A DNA stretch of 64,000 bases from Methylococcales bacterium (lineage in GTDB: Bacteria > Pseudomonadota > Gammaproteobacteria > Methylococcales > Methylomonadaceae), in contig JAGLDH010000066.1 in the NCBI GenBank assembly GCA_023145835.1, forward strand, positions 32,894 to 96,893. Direction: 5' to 3'. The position numbers and the translations under genes were made by a program. Shown here in pieces: positions 36,344-47,311 of this stretch (its first letter is position 1; each line of letters begins with the position of its first letter). The notes below the pieces were generated by a model that was not told the origin of the DNA, made no database searches, and saw nothing but the letters and a program-made list of their open reading frames with translations.

Positions 36344-39300
36344 TTGTTTCATAAATTGAATTGGTTAGCAAAGTTATTAAAACGAGCATCAGTATTGCTA
36401 ACGAGCAAGCCTGAGGAGCAGTCACGGTTTATTTTTGAAGAAATGGAGCCACGTAAGCTTTTTTCTGCTGATCCTCTTGGTGGTCTACTTGAATTAGATG
36501 GTTTTGAACTCCCTCAAGTCGAAATGCTGATCATAGATCACGTTAGTGAGTCTACTGAAAACTATAGCAAAGATTCAGGTGATTTTGTTTCTGATGAGCA
36601 ATTACCTGTTATAAACATCGATTTAGACATTAGGCGTGAATTAGTTTTTATTGATTCAACCATAGAAAATCATGATCAGCTGCTTGATGATCTGATTTCT
36701 CAAGGTAGTGAATCTAGAATTTTTTCTGTTTTCGTGCTGGATGGTCAAACAAACGGAATTGATCAAATTACTGAAGAATTACAAAATCATGATGATATAG
36801 ATGCTCTACATATTATTTCTCATGGATCACCGGGCGCAGTGTCCTTAGGGAATACTCAACTTAATTCAAACAATTTAAATGACTATGCATCACAGATTTC
36901 ACTTTGGCAGAACTCATTTGATCAAGATGCGGATATATTAATTTATGGTTGTGAATTGGTTGGGAATGAAGCTGGAGAGCTGCTAACTACAGAATTAAGT
37001 ACATTGACAGCTACTGATGTTGCCGCCAGTGTTGATGATACAGGAAGTGCGGCACAAGGTGGTGATTGGGAGCTGGAATTTTCTACGGGTGTGATAGAAA
37101 CTCAAATTGCTATTAGTGAACAGACCCAGCAGTCTTGGGGAGGGTTGTTAGCTTTTGAAACGTATCGAGATGAATTTGATACAACAAGTTTTGCTAATAC
37201 TCATGGTTCGAAGGATTGGGCGAATACTCCATGGCAAGAAATTGGAGAAAATGATGGAGCCAGTGCTGGGCATGTAATGGTTTCTGCCGGGGGTAATGTT
37301 ATTTATGGCTCTGGAGATAATGGTTTGTATAGAGAGGTTGATTTATCAGGAGCGACAAATGCTTCTCTTAGCTTTGATTATGCTGCCACTAGTCTAGATG
37401 ATTCAAGTCGAGAGGTATTTCTTGAAATTTCAGATGATGGGGGCGGAACTTGGAGTGAACTAGAGCATTGGGTTGGTTCGGGTACTGATGTGGCATTAAC
37501 AAATACAAGTTACGATATCAGTGCTTTTATTTCTAACAATACTCAAATTCGATTTAGAACTTTAGGATTTGTTGATAATTCAGATCAATTTTTTGTTGAT
37601 AACTTTCAGGTTGCTTATGTTTCAGATTTAGTTAGAAACTCAGAGTTTTTAGTTAATCAAAATACAGCGGGTATACAAGAGACTAGCGGAGAAAACCGAG
37701 GTAGTCATCAATCTGTTGCCGTTGCAAGCAATGGTGATTATGTTGTGGTATGGACGGAAGTTGAAAGCACAGGAGATTTATCCGATGTGTTTGCTCAGCA
37801 ATATAATGCTGATGGAACTATAAAAACAGCTGCATTTCAAGTAAATACTACATCGGTAGATGAACAGCAGTGGGCTTCGGTAGCTTCTGATGCATCAGGA
37901 CGATTTGTTATTACCTGGACGAGTGTTAATCAAGATGGAAGTGGTGAAGGTGTTTATCTTAAACGATTTAATGCAGAGGGTACTGAAATTGATAATACAG
38001 ATATTCTGGTCAATGCATGGAATACGAATGGAGATCAAAGTAACGCTTCCGTAGCACTTAATAGTCAAGGGAACATGGTTGTTTCATGGCAAAGTGCTGA
38101 AGCAGGAAATGAAGGTATTTTTAGCAGAATATTTGATATGACGAGTGCTGCTGTAGGAAGTGTGGTTCCTGGGACATTAATTACCGTAGGGACAAATGCT
38201 AACTCAATAGCTCCGACTGTTGATATAAATAGTGAAGGTAAATTTGTAACAACATGGAGTTTGGATACGGATACTTATTTTCGGACATTCAATTCAGATG
38301 GGAGCTATGGGTCTGCTCAAATAAAAGCTAACTTCTCAGAGTCTGGGCATCTGGCTGTTGTTATTCTAGAATCTGGAGAAATCATAACAACAGATTGGGT
38401 AAAGGGTTTTTTGGGTCTAGGTCGAGGGGTTTGGGTTGATGCTTATGCGAATAATGGAGTAAAAATCACAAGTCATTATATTTCCAATAGTTCTAAAACT
38501 ATGTCCTCTATATCAAAGGATCTAGACGGGAATATTATTGTTGTTTATCAAGGGGGGGGAGACGGAAGTGGAAGTGGCGTTTTTGCACAAAAATTTGATT
38601 CCAATCTCAATAACATACAGAGCCAGTTTCGAGTTAATGAGACAGTCGACGGTGTTCAACGGATGGCTTCGGTTGCAATGCTGGATCATGATAACTTTAT
38701 CGTTGTATGGAGTGGAAATGGCGCGGACGATACGAATGGGGTTTTTGCGCGTCAGTATCATAATGTTTTTCCTGCACTAACCTCCCCCCTTATTTCTAGT
38801 ATTAATGAAAATTCCTCATTTGTTCAGGATTTAACAGCAACAGATGCAGATGGGGATACAGTTATATTTAGTATCAGTGGGGGACATGATGCTTCATTAT
38901 TTGAAATCGATGCCTTTAATGGACTTCATTTTATTTCAGCACCTGATTTTGAATTACCTACGGATTTTAATTTAGATAATGTCTATCAAGTCGAAATTAC
39001 AGCAAATGATGGTCATGGTGGCACTGATATTCAACAGATTAATATCTCGATAAATAATATTAATGACACCCATTTTTCGGGTTCAGCAACAGCAATTTGG
39101 TCTGATAGCGGATTATCTACAGCACAGGCAGCTGATTTTAATGGCATTCATTTTACGGATGAAAGTAATACTGCTGATATTGGTGGGCCATGGACAATTA
39201 TTACAGGAGCAGAAGCACCTACAAGAGATGAAAAAATTGTTATAGGTGTTGATAACACTGGCAATTTAAGTGGCCAAATGTGGAATGGGACATCATGGTC

Positions 39301-42300
39301 AGTCTTTACGTTTAATGATTTTTCCACAGTGAGTGATATTACAAAATGGGGGTTTTCTGTTGCTTATGAATCGCAAACTGGAAATGCCGTTATGGTTTGG
39401 AATAATGGTTCAGTAGGGACGAATAGTCTTTCTTATCGTGTCTGGGATGGTTCAACCTGGTCTGCGACAACAGTGATGACATCTCCTTTAGCCGGTGAAG
39501 CTCAGCAAATAAAATTGGCCGCAGCTCCTGATTCTAATCACATGGTATTGATTGTTAGTAATGATAATAATCAAGATTATGCCATGGTATGGGATGGAAC
39601 TAATTGGGGAAATGGTATTGTTTTAGCTGCAGTCTCTGGTATTAATAATACGGATATTTCTGTTATATATGAGCAACAAAGTGGCGATGCGATAGTTATC
39701 TATGATAGCGGGATGACAAATCCTAATTATCGTGTGTGGGATGGAATAAGCTGGAGTATTGAATCAGCCATAACAGCACCTGCTGGTGTTACAGCGAGTA
39801 CGATATGGACTACCGTTGCTGCCGATCAAAATAGTGACAAAATTGTATTGGGTGCCATCAGTAACAGTGCTGATAATGAGACCTGGTTGTCGATATGGGA
39901 TGGTGATGCTTGGGTGGCAAGCCTGTTAGCGACAGAGAATGAAGTCTCTTCAGGTTTTTTAGGTGTTACAGTTGCATTTGAAAGCGAATCTGGAAATATT
40001 TTAGCTGTATATAGTCAAGGGAATAATCATCCGGGCTTTCGTACCTGGAATTCTATTGATGGTTGGTTCGGTGAATCTGATGTAACAACCCTGGATAACC
40101 TTGTACGAACTGTCTCATTAGTTTCTCGCCCAGAGACGAATCAAATTATGTTAACAGCACTTGATGTAGGTGGGGATGCTCATTTTATTTCTTGGGATGG
40201 ACGGATGTGGGGTGATAAAAATGTATTGGAAACGAATACCGGACAAACATTAACACAGCCTTTGTTTTTTTTATGGGATCAGAATCCCTCATCCCTTATT
40301 TCTAAAGCAGACTTTCTTTTAAGTACTCTTGATGATGTTAATTCATCAGGAGCAGCAGGTCTTAATGCATGGTCAGAAGGTGAACTACTCCAATTTGGGA
40401 ATCCTGGTCTTCAACTTGAACCGGTTTCAGGTGAAACTACAGGCGCTTTATTTGCTAACTTTAATTTAGATACGTTTGGCGATGGAAATACTGGGATCGA
40501 TTCTATTCATTACGTCAGTAATAATATTCAAATGGGTGCTTCTAATTTTAATTTATTTGAAGGAGATCTATTAATATCAACCGAAACTAATGAAAGTTTA
40601 CCAGGGCTTTTTGTTACAAAAGAAGATGTGTTTATATTTAGGCCAGACACATCGGGTGATTATTCTTCAGGTACTTTTTTTATGCTGCTTGAAAACCCAA
40701 TCGGATCTAATATTCAAGGGATTACTCTGATTGAGCAGAATACTTTGATTGGTGATTATACGGTTCAGGCTGGGGATTTTCTGATTGTCGATGGAAGTAA
40801 TAAAATATTCCTTTGGGAAACAAATCAGGTGGGTAGTGGACAAACTAATGGCTCTCAATCAATTTTAATCAATGGTACTGATAGCAATATTAGTATAACG
40901 AAAGAGTTACTCGGTATTGATCTTATAGAGAATACTACCCTTATTGGAGGGCATTCACTCTCATCTGGAACGCTTATTTTAACAACGGCTCATGCCTCGA
41001 CTATCGGTAGTAATAATATCAGTGTAGAAAAGTGGGATCTATTTTCTCTACAAGTAACACACACGACACTAAATGCTGGCAATAATAATGGAGCAGTTAT
41101 TGCGACGTTAATTTTGCAAGGCAACGATATTGGTTTATCGAATGGTAAGGAGGCATTATCTGCTGTTACAACAGTAGCTCAAAATAATCCACCCACTGCC
41201 GATACAGGAACTTATGTTATTGATGAAGGGAATTCCATTGCTCTTGACGGAGCTAATTCATCAGATCCAGATCTTGATAATCTCACTTTTTCATGGGATC
41301 TTAACAATGACATGGTCTACGGTGACGTTGTGGGTGAAAATCCAGTCATCAGTTGGCCAACTTTACAAAGCTATGGCATTAATGATGGTGGCGTCTATAC
41401 CATAGGATTACAAGTAGATGATGGGTATGGGGGAATCGATAGTACAACAACAGAAATTACGGTTAATAATATAAATCATGTTCCCGTTATCACTGATCAG
41501 TCCTTTACACTTCTAGAAAACAGCTTAAATGGAAGTACAGTAGGTAGCGTAATAGCAACTGACCCTGATGCTGGAGATAATTTAAGTTTCACTATCACTG
41601 TAGGAAACGATTTAAATACTTTTGCGATAAGTAGCACAGGCGTTATTACGGTAGCTGATAGTAGTCAACTGGATTTTGAAACTACTTCAACGTTTAATTT
41701 AACGGTTAAAGTGACTGATGATGGGATAGGTCATTTAAGTGATACGGCAGTAATAACGATTAATTTAAGTGATGTTAATGAGCTTCCCGTTATTACAAAC
41801 CAAACCTTTACGCTTCCAGAAAATAGCCTAAATGGAAGTATAGTGGGAACAGTTTTTGCGACTGACTCAGATGCAGGAGATAATTTAAGCTTTTCAATCA
41901 TTACAGGAAATGATTTAAATACTTTTGCGATAAGTAGCACAGGCGTTATTACGGTAGCTGATAGTAGTCAACTGGATTTTGAAATGACTTCAACGTTTAA
42001 TTTAACGGTTAAAGTGACTGATGATGGGATAGGTCATTTAAGTGATACTGCAGTAATAACAATTAATTTAAGTGATGTTAATGAGCTTCCCGTTATTATA
42101 AATCAAACCTTTACGCTTCCAGAAAATAGCCTAAATGGAAGTATAGTGGGAACAGTTTTTGCGACTGACTCGGATGCAGGAGATAATTTAAGCTTTTCAA
42201 TCACTACAGGAAATGATTTAAATACTTTTGCGATAAGTAGCACAGGTGTTATTACGGTAGCTGATAGTAATCAGCTAGATTTTGAAACCATCTCAACGTT

Positions 42301-44638
42301 TAATTTAACGGTTAAAGTGACTGATGATGGGATAGGTCATTTAAATGATACTGGAGTAATAACGATTAATCTAAGTGGTGTTAATGAGCTTCCCATTATT
42401 ATAAATCAAACTTTTATGCTTCCAGAAAATAGCTTAAATGGAAGTATAGTGGGAACAGTTTTTGCGACTGACCCAGATGCAGGAGATTATTTAAGCTTTT
42501 CAATCACTACAGGAAATGATTTAAATATTTTTACGATAAGCAGCACAGGTGTTATTACGATAGCTGATAGCAGTCAACTTGATTTTGAAACTTTTTCAAT
42601 GTTCAATTTAACGGTTCAAGTTACGGATGATGGAATAGGTACTTTAATTAGCACTGCGGTCATCAGTATTAATATAAGTCCGATTAATGGACTTCCTATC
42701 ATTAATGATCAATCTTTTTTATTGGCTGAAAATAGTCAGAATGGAAATGTTGTCGGTACTGTTATTGCTTCAGATCCGGATGTAGCAGATAGTTTGAGTT
42801 ATTCCATTACAGCGGGTAACCGTTTAAATGCTTTTTCGATAAACAATGTGACGGGGGAGATTACCGTTGCAGATAGCAATCAGCTAGATTATGAAACCAC
42901 GCCGATATTTAATTTAACAGTTCAAGTGACGGATAACGGAGTAGGGCACCTTAGTAATACAGCGACTATTAGCATTGGATTAACAGACATTAATGAAACT
43001 CCTAATTCTATTTCTTTAACAAATAATTTTATCGATGAGCATCTTGATACAAGTGCTGGTGTAACAATAGGTTCAATTATTTCTTCTGATGAAGATGCTC
43101 ATAGTTATCAAATTGTAGGTGGGATTGATCAAGGTAAGTTTTTAATTGGGGGGTCTAGTCATAATGAATTAATCCTTAATGATGGTGTGTTAGATTTTGA
43201 AAATCAATCATCTTATCAGGTGACGGTGAGTGCAATAGACTCAAGAGGGATAAGTCATGAAGAAATATTTACAATTAATGTTAATAATCTAAACGAACAA
43301 CCTGTTATAACATCGGGAAATTCAATTACACTTGCAGAAAATAAAAGTAATGTCACTACTGTGGTTGCAGAGGATCAAAATCAGCCCGAGCAAAGCCTAA
43401 GCTATTCTCTCTCTGGTGGTGCTGATAGGGCACTATTTTTGTTGGATAATCATACAGGAGAATTATCATTTAAAGCAGCACCGGATTTTGAGAGTCCAGT
43501 TGACTCTAATCGTGATAATACTTATTCAATTGAGATTACAGTTAATGATGGTAATGGTGGGATTTATACCCAGTTATTATCTATTCAAATTGAGGATGTG
43601 GCTGAAGCACCTAATTTGTTAGATCAATCTGTTGTTCTTGATGGGCAAAGTAATGATGGAGCATTAGTTTCTACTTTGATTGCTACTGACCCAGATAATA
43701 ACGAAAGCTTTTCTTATCGTATTGTGGGAGGTAATGAATTAAATGCTTTTGTTATTGATGGAACAGGAAATCTTATTGTAAGTAACCCTAAAATACTCAT
43801 TAATCAAGACAGTTCTATTGTTTCTTTGGTAATACAAGTTACTGACAGTCAAGGTTTGACGGATACTTCAACAGTACAAATAGATATTCAAGAATTGCAA
43901 AATATACGGGGTACAGAACCAGAAAATGTTGTGAAAAATGAAGGAGAGTTTTCTTATTCAATATTGACAGAAATGCCCTCAGAAAATTCTAAACCTATAT
44001 CCACCAAAGCAATAGTAACTGAAAGTACCCTTAGTGAACCTATAGAGGCTGAGGATATGATAAGTCGCACAGACAATATGAACTTTTTTATGAAAGGGGA
44101 TAATGAAATGTTGAGAGTGATAGGAGAAAGTGAGAATGACATTACAATTAGATTTTCAGAAACTATAGATAGGTTTGATAATTCTCAAAAATATGAAGAA
44201 CTCTGGGCAGTTGAGAATATTTTAATTAAGGCTAAAGCATTTATTGTTAATACTAAAATAATCCCTCAGTTTTCATACTTTGAAATTGAAACAAAGGTTT
44301 TACAGTTTTTAACAGAGGAAAGTGGATTTATGCAAAGTCTGGATTTGTTTCGAGAAATACAGGATGAAGTTGTCCACCTTGAAAAAACAGTCGTTGGATC
44401 TAGTATTACGGTAACAACGGGCTTGTCCATTGGGTATGTTATCTGGTTGGTGCGAGGAGGAGTGTTGTTAAGTACAGCTCTTTCTTCATTGCCAGCATGG
44501 CGGATGGTAGATCCTCTTCCTGTTATTACTAGCCTAAATAACATATCAACTGATGATGAGAAAAGCGGTGATTCATTAGCATCTTTGATTAAGAAAGGGG
44601 GGGAGGTCGTTAAATTAAAATTATCTTCCTCCCATTGA
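36344..44638 (+). CDS. Giant LEPR-XLL / DUF4347 / cadherin-repeat surface protein
   Basis: 2764 residues. Order: an N-terminal LEPR-XLL segment (FIFEEMEPRKLFSADP, residues 28-43); DUF4347 (about 95-270, with ELVFIDSTIENHDQLLDDL, LHIISHGSPGAV, LIYGCELVG); a jelly-roll (270-425); propeller-like repeats of the form G-x-F-V-x-x-W (435-810); one cadherin domain; W-rich repeats (910-1310); a PKD-like domain (about 1615-1705); five near-identical 101-residue cadherin repeats (1710-2220); more cadherin-like domains to about 2520; and a C-terminal hydrophobic helix (GLSIGYVIWLVRGGVLLSTA) with a short tail. D-x-D-x-x-x motifs imply calcium binding. The only possible starts are TTG (36344 or 36356): an in-frame stop lies just upstream and the first ATG is inside the LEPR motif. 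Probably an adhesin. It heads a same-strand group with a sensor kinase and a c-di-GMP protein. Confidence 0.85.
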   Translation: MFHKLNWLAKLLKRASVLLTSKPEEQSRFIFEEMEPRKLFSADPLGGLLELDGFELPQVEMLIIDHVSESTENYSKDSGDFVSDEQLPVINIDLDIRRELVFIDSTIENHDQLLDDLISQGSESRIFSVFVLDGQTNGIDQITEELQNHDDIDALHIISHGSPGAVSLGNTQLNSNNLNDYASQISLWQNSFDQDADILIYGCELVGNEAGELLTTELSTLTATDVAASVDDTGSAAQGGDWELEFSTGVIETQIAISEQTQQSWGGLLAFETYRDEFDTTSFANTHGSKDWANTPWQEIGENDGASAGHVMVSAGGNVIYGSGDNGLYREVDLSGATNASLSFDYAATSLDDSSREVFLEISDDGGGTWSELEHWVGSGTDVALTNTSYDISAFISNNTQIRFRTLGFVDNSDQFFVDNFQVAYVSDLVRNSEFLVNQNTAGIQETSGENRGSHQSVAVASNGDYVVVWTEVESTGDLSDVFAQQYNADGTIKTAAFQVNTTSVDEQQWASVASDASGRFVITWTSVNQDGSGEGVYLKRFNAEGTEIDNTDILVNAWNTNGDQSNASVALNSQGNMVVSWQSAEAGNEGIFSRIFDMTSAAVGSVVPGTLITVGTNANSIAPTVDINSEGKFVTTWSLDTDTYFRTFNSDGSYGSAQIKANFSESGHLAVVILESGEIITTDWVKGFLGLGRGVWVDAYANNGVKITSHYISNSSKTMSSISKDLDGNIIVVYQGGGDGSGSGVFAQKFDSNLNNIQSQFRVNETVDGVQRMASVAMLDHDNFIVVWSGNGADDTNGVFARQYHNVFPALTSPLISSINENSSFVQDLTATDADGDTVIFSISGGHDASLFEIDAFNGLHFISAPDFELPTDFNLDNVYQVEITANDGHGGTDIQQINISINNINDTHFSGSATAIWSDSGLSTAQAADFNGIHFTDESNTADIGGPWTIITGAEAPTRDEKIVIGVDNTGNLSGQMWNGTSWSVFTFNDFSTVSDITKWGFSVAYESQTGNAVMVWNNGSVGTNSLSYRVWDGSTWSATTVMTSPLAGEAQQIKLAAAPDSNHMVLIVSNDNNQDYAMVWDGTNWGNGIVLAAVSGINNTDISVIYEQQSGDAIVIYDSGMTNPNYRVWDGISWSIESAITAPAGVTASTIWTTVAADQNSDKIVLGAISNSADNETWLSIWDGDAWVASLLATENEVSSGFLGVTVAFESESGNILAVYSQGNNHPGFRTWNSIDGWFGESDVTTLDNLVRTVSLVSRPETNQIMLTALDVGGDAHFISWDGRMWGDKNVLETNTGQTLTQPLFFLWDQNPSSLISKADFLLSTLDDVNSSGAAGLNAWSEGELLQFGNPGLQLEPVSGETTGALFANFNLDTFGDGNTGIDSIHYVSNNIQMGASNFNLFEGDLLISTETNESLPGLFVTKEDVFIFRPDTSGDYSSGTFFMLLENPIGSNIQGITLIEQNTLIGDYTVQAGDFLIVDGSNKIFLWETNQVGSGQTNGSQSILINGTDSNISITKELLGIDLIENTTLIGGHSLSSGTLILTTAHASTIGSNNISVEKWDLFSLQVTHTTLNAGNNNGAVIATLILQGNDIGLSNGKEALSAVTTVAQNNPPTADTGTYVIDEGNSIALDGANSSDPDLDNLTFSWDLNNDMVYGDVVGENPVISWPTLQSYGINDGGVYTIGLQVDDGYGGIDSTTTEITVNNINHVPVITDQSFTLLENSLNGSTVGSVIATDPDAGDNLSFTITVGNDLNTFAISSTGVITVADSSQLDFETTSTFNLTVKVTDDGIGHLSDTAVITINLSDVNELPVITNQTFTLPENSLNGSIVGTVFATDSDAGDNLSFSIITGNDLNTFAISSTGVITVADSSQLDFEMTSTFNLTVKVTDDGIGHLSDTAVITINLSDVNELPVIINQTFTLPENSLNGSIVGTVFATDSDAGDNLSFSITTGNDLNTFAISSTGVITVADSNQLDFETISTFNLTVKVTDDGIGHLNDTGVITINLSGVNELPIIINQTFMLPENSLNGSIVGTVFATDPDAGDYLSFSITTGNDLNIFTISSTGVITIADSSQLDFETFSMFNLTVQVTDDGIGTLISTAVISINISPINGLPIINDQSFLLAENSQNGNVVGTVIASDPDVADSLSYSITAGNRLNAFSINNVTGEITVADSNQLDYETTPIFNLTVQVTDNGVGHLSNTATISIGLTDINETPNSISLTNNFIDEHLDTSAGVTIGSIISSDEDAHSYQIVGGIDQGKFLIGGSSHNELILNDGVLDFENQSSYQVTVSAIDSRGISHEEIFTINVNNLNEQPVITSGNSITLAENKSNVTTVVAEDQNQPEQSLSYSLSGGADRALFLLDNHTGELSFKAAPDFESPVDSNRDNTYSIEITVNDGNGGIYTQLLSIQIEDVAEAPNLLDQSVVLDGQSNDGALVSTLIATDPDNNESFSYRIVGGNELNAFVIDGTGNLIVSNPKILINQDSSIVSLVIQVTDSQGLTDTSTVQIDIQELQNIRGTEPENVVKNEGEFSYSILTEMPSENSKPISTKAIVTESTLSEPIEAEDMISRTDNMNFFMKGDNEMLRVIGESENDITIRFSETIDRFDNSQKYEELWAVENILIKAKAFIVNTKIIPQFSYFEIETKVLQFLTEESGFMQSLDLFREIQDEVVHLEKTVVGSSITVTTGLSIGYVIWLVRGGVLLSTALSSLPAWRMVDPLPVITSLNNISTDDEKSGDSLASLIKKGGEVVKLKLSSSH
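41481..42998 (+). repeat. Five 303-bp tandem repeats (cadherin units)
   Basis: Unit starts at 41481, 41784, 42087, 42390 and 42693. The period is exactly 303 bp, except for the last unit, which is one codon longer. Units 1-3 are nearly identical at DNA level (GATTTAAATACTTTTGCGAT recurs in the first three), unit 4 is slightly diverged and unit 5 more so. The pattern suggests recent expansion by slippage or unequal recombination. Confidence 0.9.
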
Positions 44639-44695
44639 TTAGAACACTATCCTAAAAGATATGAAAATATATTATTTTGAGAGGAACGCAATAGC

Positions 44696-47164
44696 ATGAA
44701 AGGCTTGTCTGCTAAATTTCATATTGCAATGGGAGAGTCCTTTATTGTTATTAGCTTACTGCTATCTGCTCTATATCTGGAGCTTATTCCCGATCAAACT
44801 GCTGAATTACGAAAAAGTCGTACTGCACTTGCTGAGGCTATAGCGGCCAATAGCTCTGCATTTATTACTCAGAAAGATATTCGTCGATTAAAAGGAGATT
44901 TAGAGTTAATTGTTAATCGAAATGATGATATTCAATCTGCTGCAGTTAAGCATAAAAATGGAAAAGCAATTATTTTGATTGGGAATCATCATCAACTTTG
45001 GGAAGAAATAGAGGGTGAGTATTCAACAGATTCACAAGTACTTGTTCCACTATGGGCAGGAAAACAAAAGTGGGGTGTTATAGAGTTGAAATACAAGCAG
45101 CTTTCTGAAAAAGGATGGAAGGGTGTTGTTTTTTCTAGTAAATACCAGCTGGTTTTTTTTGTTGCAGTTAGTAGTTTTATCGCATTTTATTTCTATCTCT
45201 CTAAAATGTTACGGCAGTTAGATCCGTCTCGTGCAGTTCCAGGGCGGGTGCGTTCGGCTTTAGATACATTGACAGAAGGGTTGTTGGTCGTCGATCCAAA
45301 TGAATATATAGTGTTGGCTAATGAAGCCTTTGCTACTGTTGTTGGAATTTCGCAAGAAGAGCTGATCGGTCGAAGTGCGACTAGTTTAAATTGGGTTGGA
45401 GATGAAGAAGATATAAGGTTTCCTTGGATTGATGCGATTAAAGAGGGTGTCAACATTAAAAGTCGTATGATTAATTTAATGGATGCTCAGGATATTAAAA
45501 GGTCTTTTATTGTTAACTGTTCTCTTGTATTAGGGAATGGAAATAAAAGTAATGGTGTTTTAATCAGTTTTCAGGATGTAACCGAACTTGAAAAAAAGGA
45601 AATAGAATTACGAAAATCTAAAAATTTAGCAGAATCAGCTAACCAAGCTAAAAGTGAATTTCTAGCCAACATGAGCCATGAAATTCGTACACCTATGAAT
45701 GCAATTCTTGGATTTACAGAAGTATTGCAACGAGGGTATGGGGGGACTAAGTCAGATTCAAAAAAACATTTAGAAACGATTCATTCGAGTGGGCAGCATT
45801 TGTTGGAATTGATTAACGACATTCTTGATTTATCTAAAGTAGAAGCGGGACATCTTGAAATTGAAAAAATAGGGTTCGCACCACAAGAAATTATTGCAGA
45901 TGTAGTGAATGTGCTTTCTGTTAGAGCAAGAGAAAAAGATATCTATTTGGATTTTAAGATAGAGGGAGCAATTCCTGAAACTATCAATTCTGACCCATCC
46001 CGGGTACGTCAAATTGTGACTAATCTGATTGGAAATGCAATTAAGTTTACGGATAAAGGAGGTGTTACTGTGAGTCTTAGGGCATTAACAAAAAAAGAAT
46101 CAACAATTGAAATAAATATTGTTGATACAGGAATTGGAATGGAGGAATCAAGTCTTAGTGCTATTTTTGATCCCTTTGTTCAAGCGGATAGTACTGTCAC
46201 TAGACGGTTTGGTGGTACAGGTTTAGGGCTTTCCATTAGTGAAAAATTTGCTAATGCACTGGGTGGAGGGATTACTGTTAATAGTGAGTTGGGTAAGGGG
46301 AGTTGTTTTTCAGTCTCTATTAATTCAGGGTCACTGGACGGTGTAAGGTTTATAGAGCCAGAAGCTGCTCTAATGAAAGTCAATTCAATAAATAATCAAG
46401 AGCGAAAGTATTGGGAGTTTCCTGACTCTCAAGTGTTGGTTGTTGATGACGGTAAAGAAAATAGAGAGCTATTAGAATTGGTCTTAAAAGATGCAGGGCT
46501 AAATATAGTGTTAGCAGTTAATGGAAAAGATGCGCTGGATAGAGCAATACAAACATCTTTTGATATCATCTTAATGGATGTGCAAATGCCTGTTATGGAT
46601 GGTTTTACTTCGGTTAAAAAAATGCGAGAAAATGGCTTAACTTGTCCTGTTATTGCATTGACAGCACATGCAATGAAAGGATTCGAAAAGGATTGTTTTT
46701 CAGCTGGTTATTCTGGTTACCATGCTAAACCTATCGATATAGAGAAACTTATTGGTGTGCTGGCAGAAGAATTAGGCGCGAAATTGTGTAAACAGAAGCC
46801 TATAAAGACTGATGATTTAATAGCGACAGATTCTTCTAATGTTGACGAGAATTTAAATCATGAAAGGGAGCCTATTTGTTCTAGATTAGCTGCGATTCCT
46901 AAGTTTCATCCTATTATTGGAACATTTATACAGCGCCTGAAAGAACAGGTTGTTGTAATGGATAATGCTTTACAAAGTCAAGATTATGAAGAATTAGTAG
47001 ACCTGGGACATTGGTTGAAAGGTGCCGGTGGAACAGTAGGTTTTGACGTGTTTACTGAGCCAGCAGAGTCACTAGAAGAATTTGCCAAAGAAGAAAATGC
47101 AGTGGTTTGTGCTGAGGTTATTATAGCTTTACAGCAATTGAGTAAACGATTAGTGGTCACATAA
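44696..47164 (+). CDS. Hybrid sensor histidine kinase with receiver and HPt domains
   Basis: 822 residues; GAGAGGA before the ATG. Order: TM1 (about 10-30), a periplasmic sensor (30-145), TM2 ([17 protein letters not shown]), a PAS domain (about 185-300, [20 protein letters not shown]), HisKA ([20 protein letters not shown], His near 326), an HATPase with [11 protein letters not shown] and [13 protein letters not shown], a receiver ([13 protein letters not shown], phospho-Asp in [11 protein letters not shown], Lys in AKPID), and a C-terminal HPt ([14 protein letters not shown]). The full His-Asp-His relay is present, so the final output must be another receiver. The next gene has an N-terminal receiver and is the natural partner. 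Confidence 0.92.
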   Translation: MKGLSAKFHIAMGESFIVISLLLSALYLELIPDQTAELRKSRTALAEAIAANSSAFITQKDIRRLKGDLELIVNRNDDIQSAAVKHKNGKAIILIGNHHQLWEEIEGEYSTDSQVLVPLWAGKQKWGVIELKYKQLSEKGWKGVVFSSKYQLVFFVAVSSFIAFYFYLSKMLRQLDPSRAVPGRVRSALDTLTEGLLVVDPNEYIVLANEAFATVVGISQEELIGRSATSLNWVGDEEDIRFPWIDAIKEGVNIKSRMINLMDAQDIKRSFIVNCSLVLGNGNKSNGVLISFQDVTELEKKEIELRKSKNLAESANQAKSEFLANMSHEIRTPMNAILGFTEVLQRGYGGTKSDSKKHLETIHSSGQHLLELINDILDLSKVEAGHLEIEKIGFAPQEIIADVVNVLSVRAREKDIYLDFKIEGAIPETINSDPSRVRQIVTNLIGNAIKFTDKGGVTVSLRALTKKESTIEINIVDTGIGMEESSLSAIFDPFVQADSTVTRRFGGTGLGLSISEKFANALGGGITVNSELGKGSCFSVSINSGSLDGVRFIEPEAALMKVNSINNQERKYWEFPDSQVLVVDDGKENRELLELVLKDAGLNIVLAVNGKDALDRAIQTSFDIILMDVQMPVMDGFTSVKKMRENGLTCPVIALTAHAMKGFEKDCFSAGYSGYHAKPIDIEKLIGVLAEELGAKLCKQKPIKTDDLIATDSSNVDENLNHEREPICSRLAAIPKFHPIIGTFIQRLKEQVVVMDNALQSQDYEELVDLGHWLKGAGGTVGFDVFTEPAESLEEFAKEENAVVCAEVIIALQQLSKRLVVT

Positions 47165-47311
47165 ATTAATTATCAGCATAAAAAAAATACCTAACTATAA
47201 TTAATGAAAGTGATATTTTTTGATTTATTTTTGTAAGAGTTAATTCTGCGTTATAAATGAGATGCTTGAAATTATGAAAAAGAATATACATTGGAAGGGT
47301 GACCAATTGAT

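Noticed and set aside
41481..42998. Regular direct repeats considered as a CRISPR-like array
   Set aside because: Units are 303 bp with no spacers and encode cadherin domains in frame within the giant gene.
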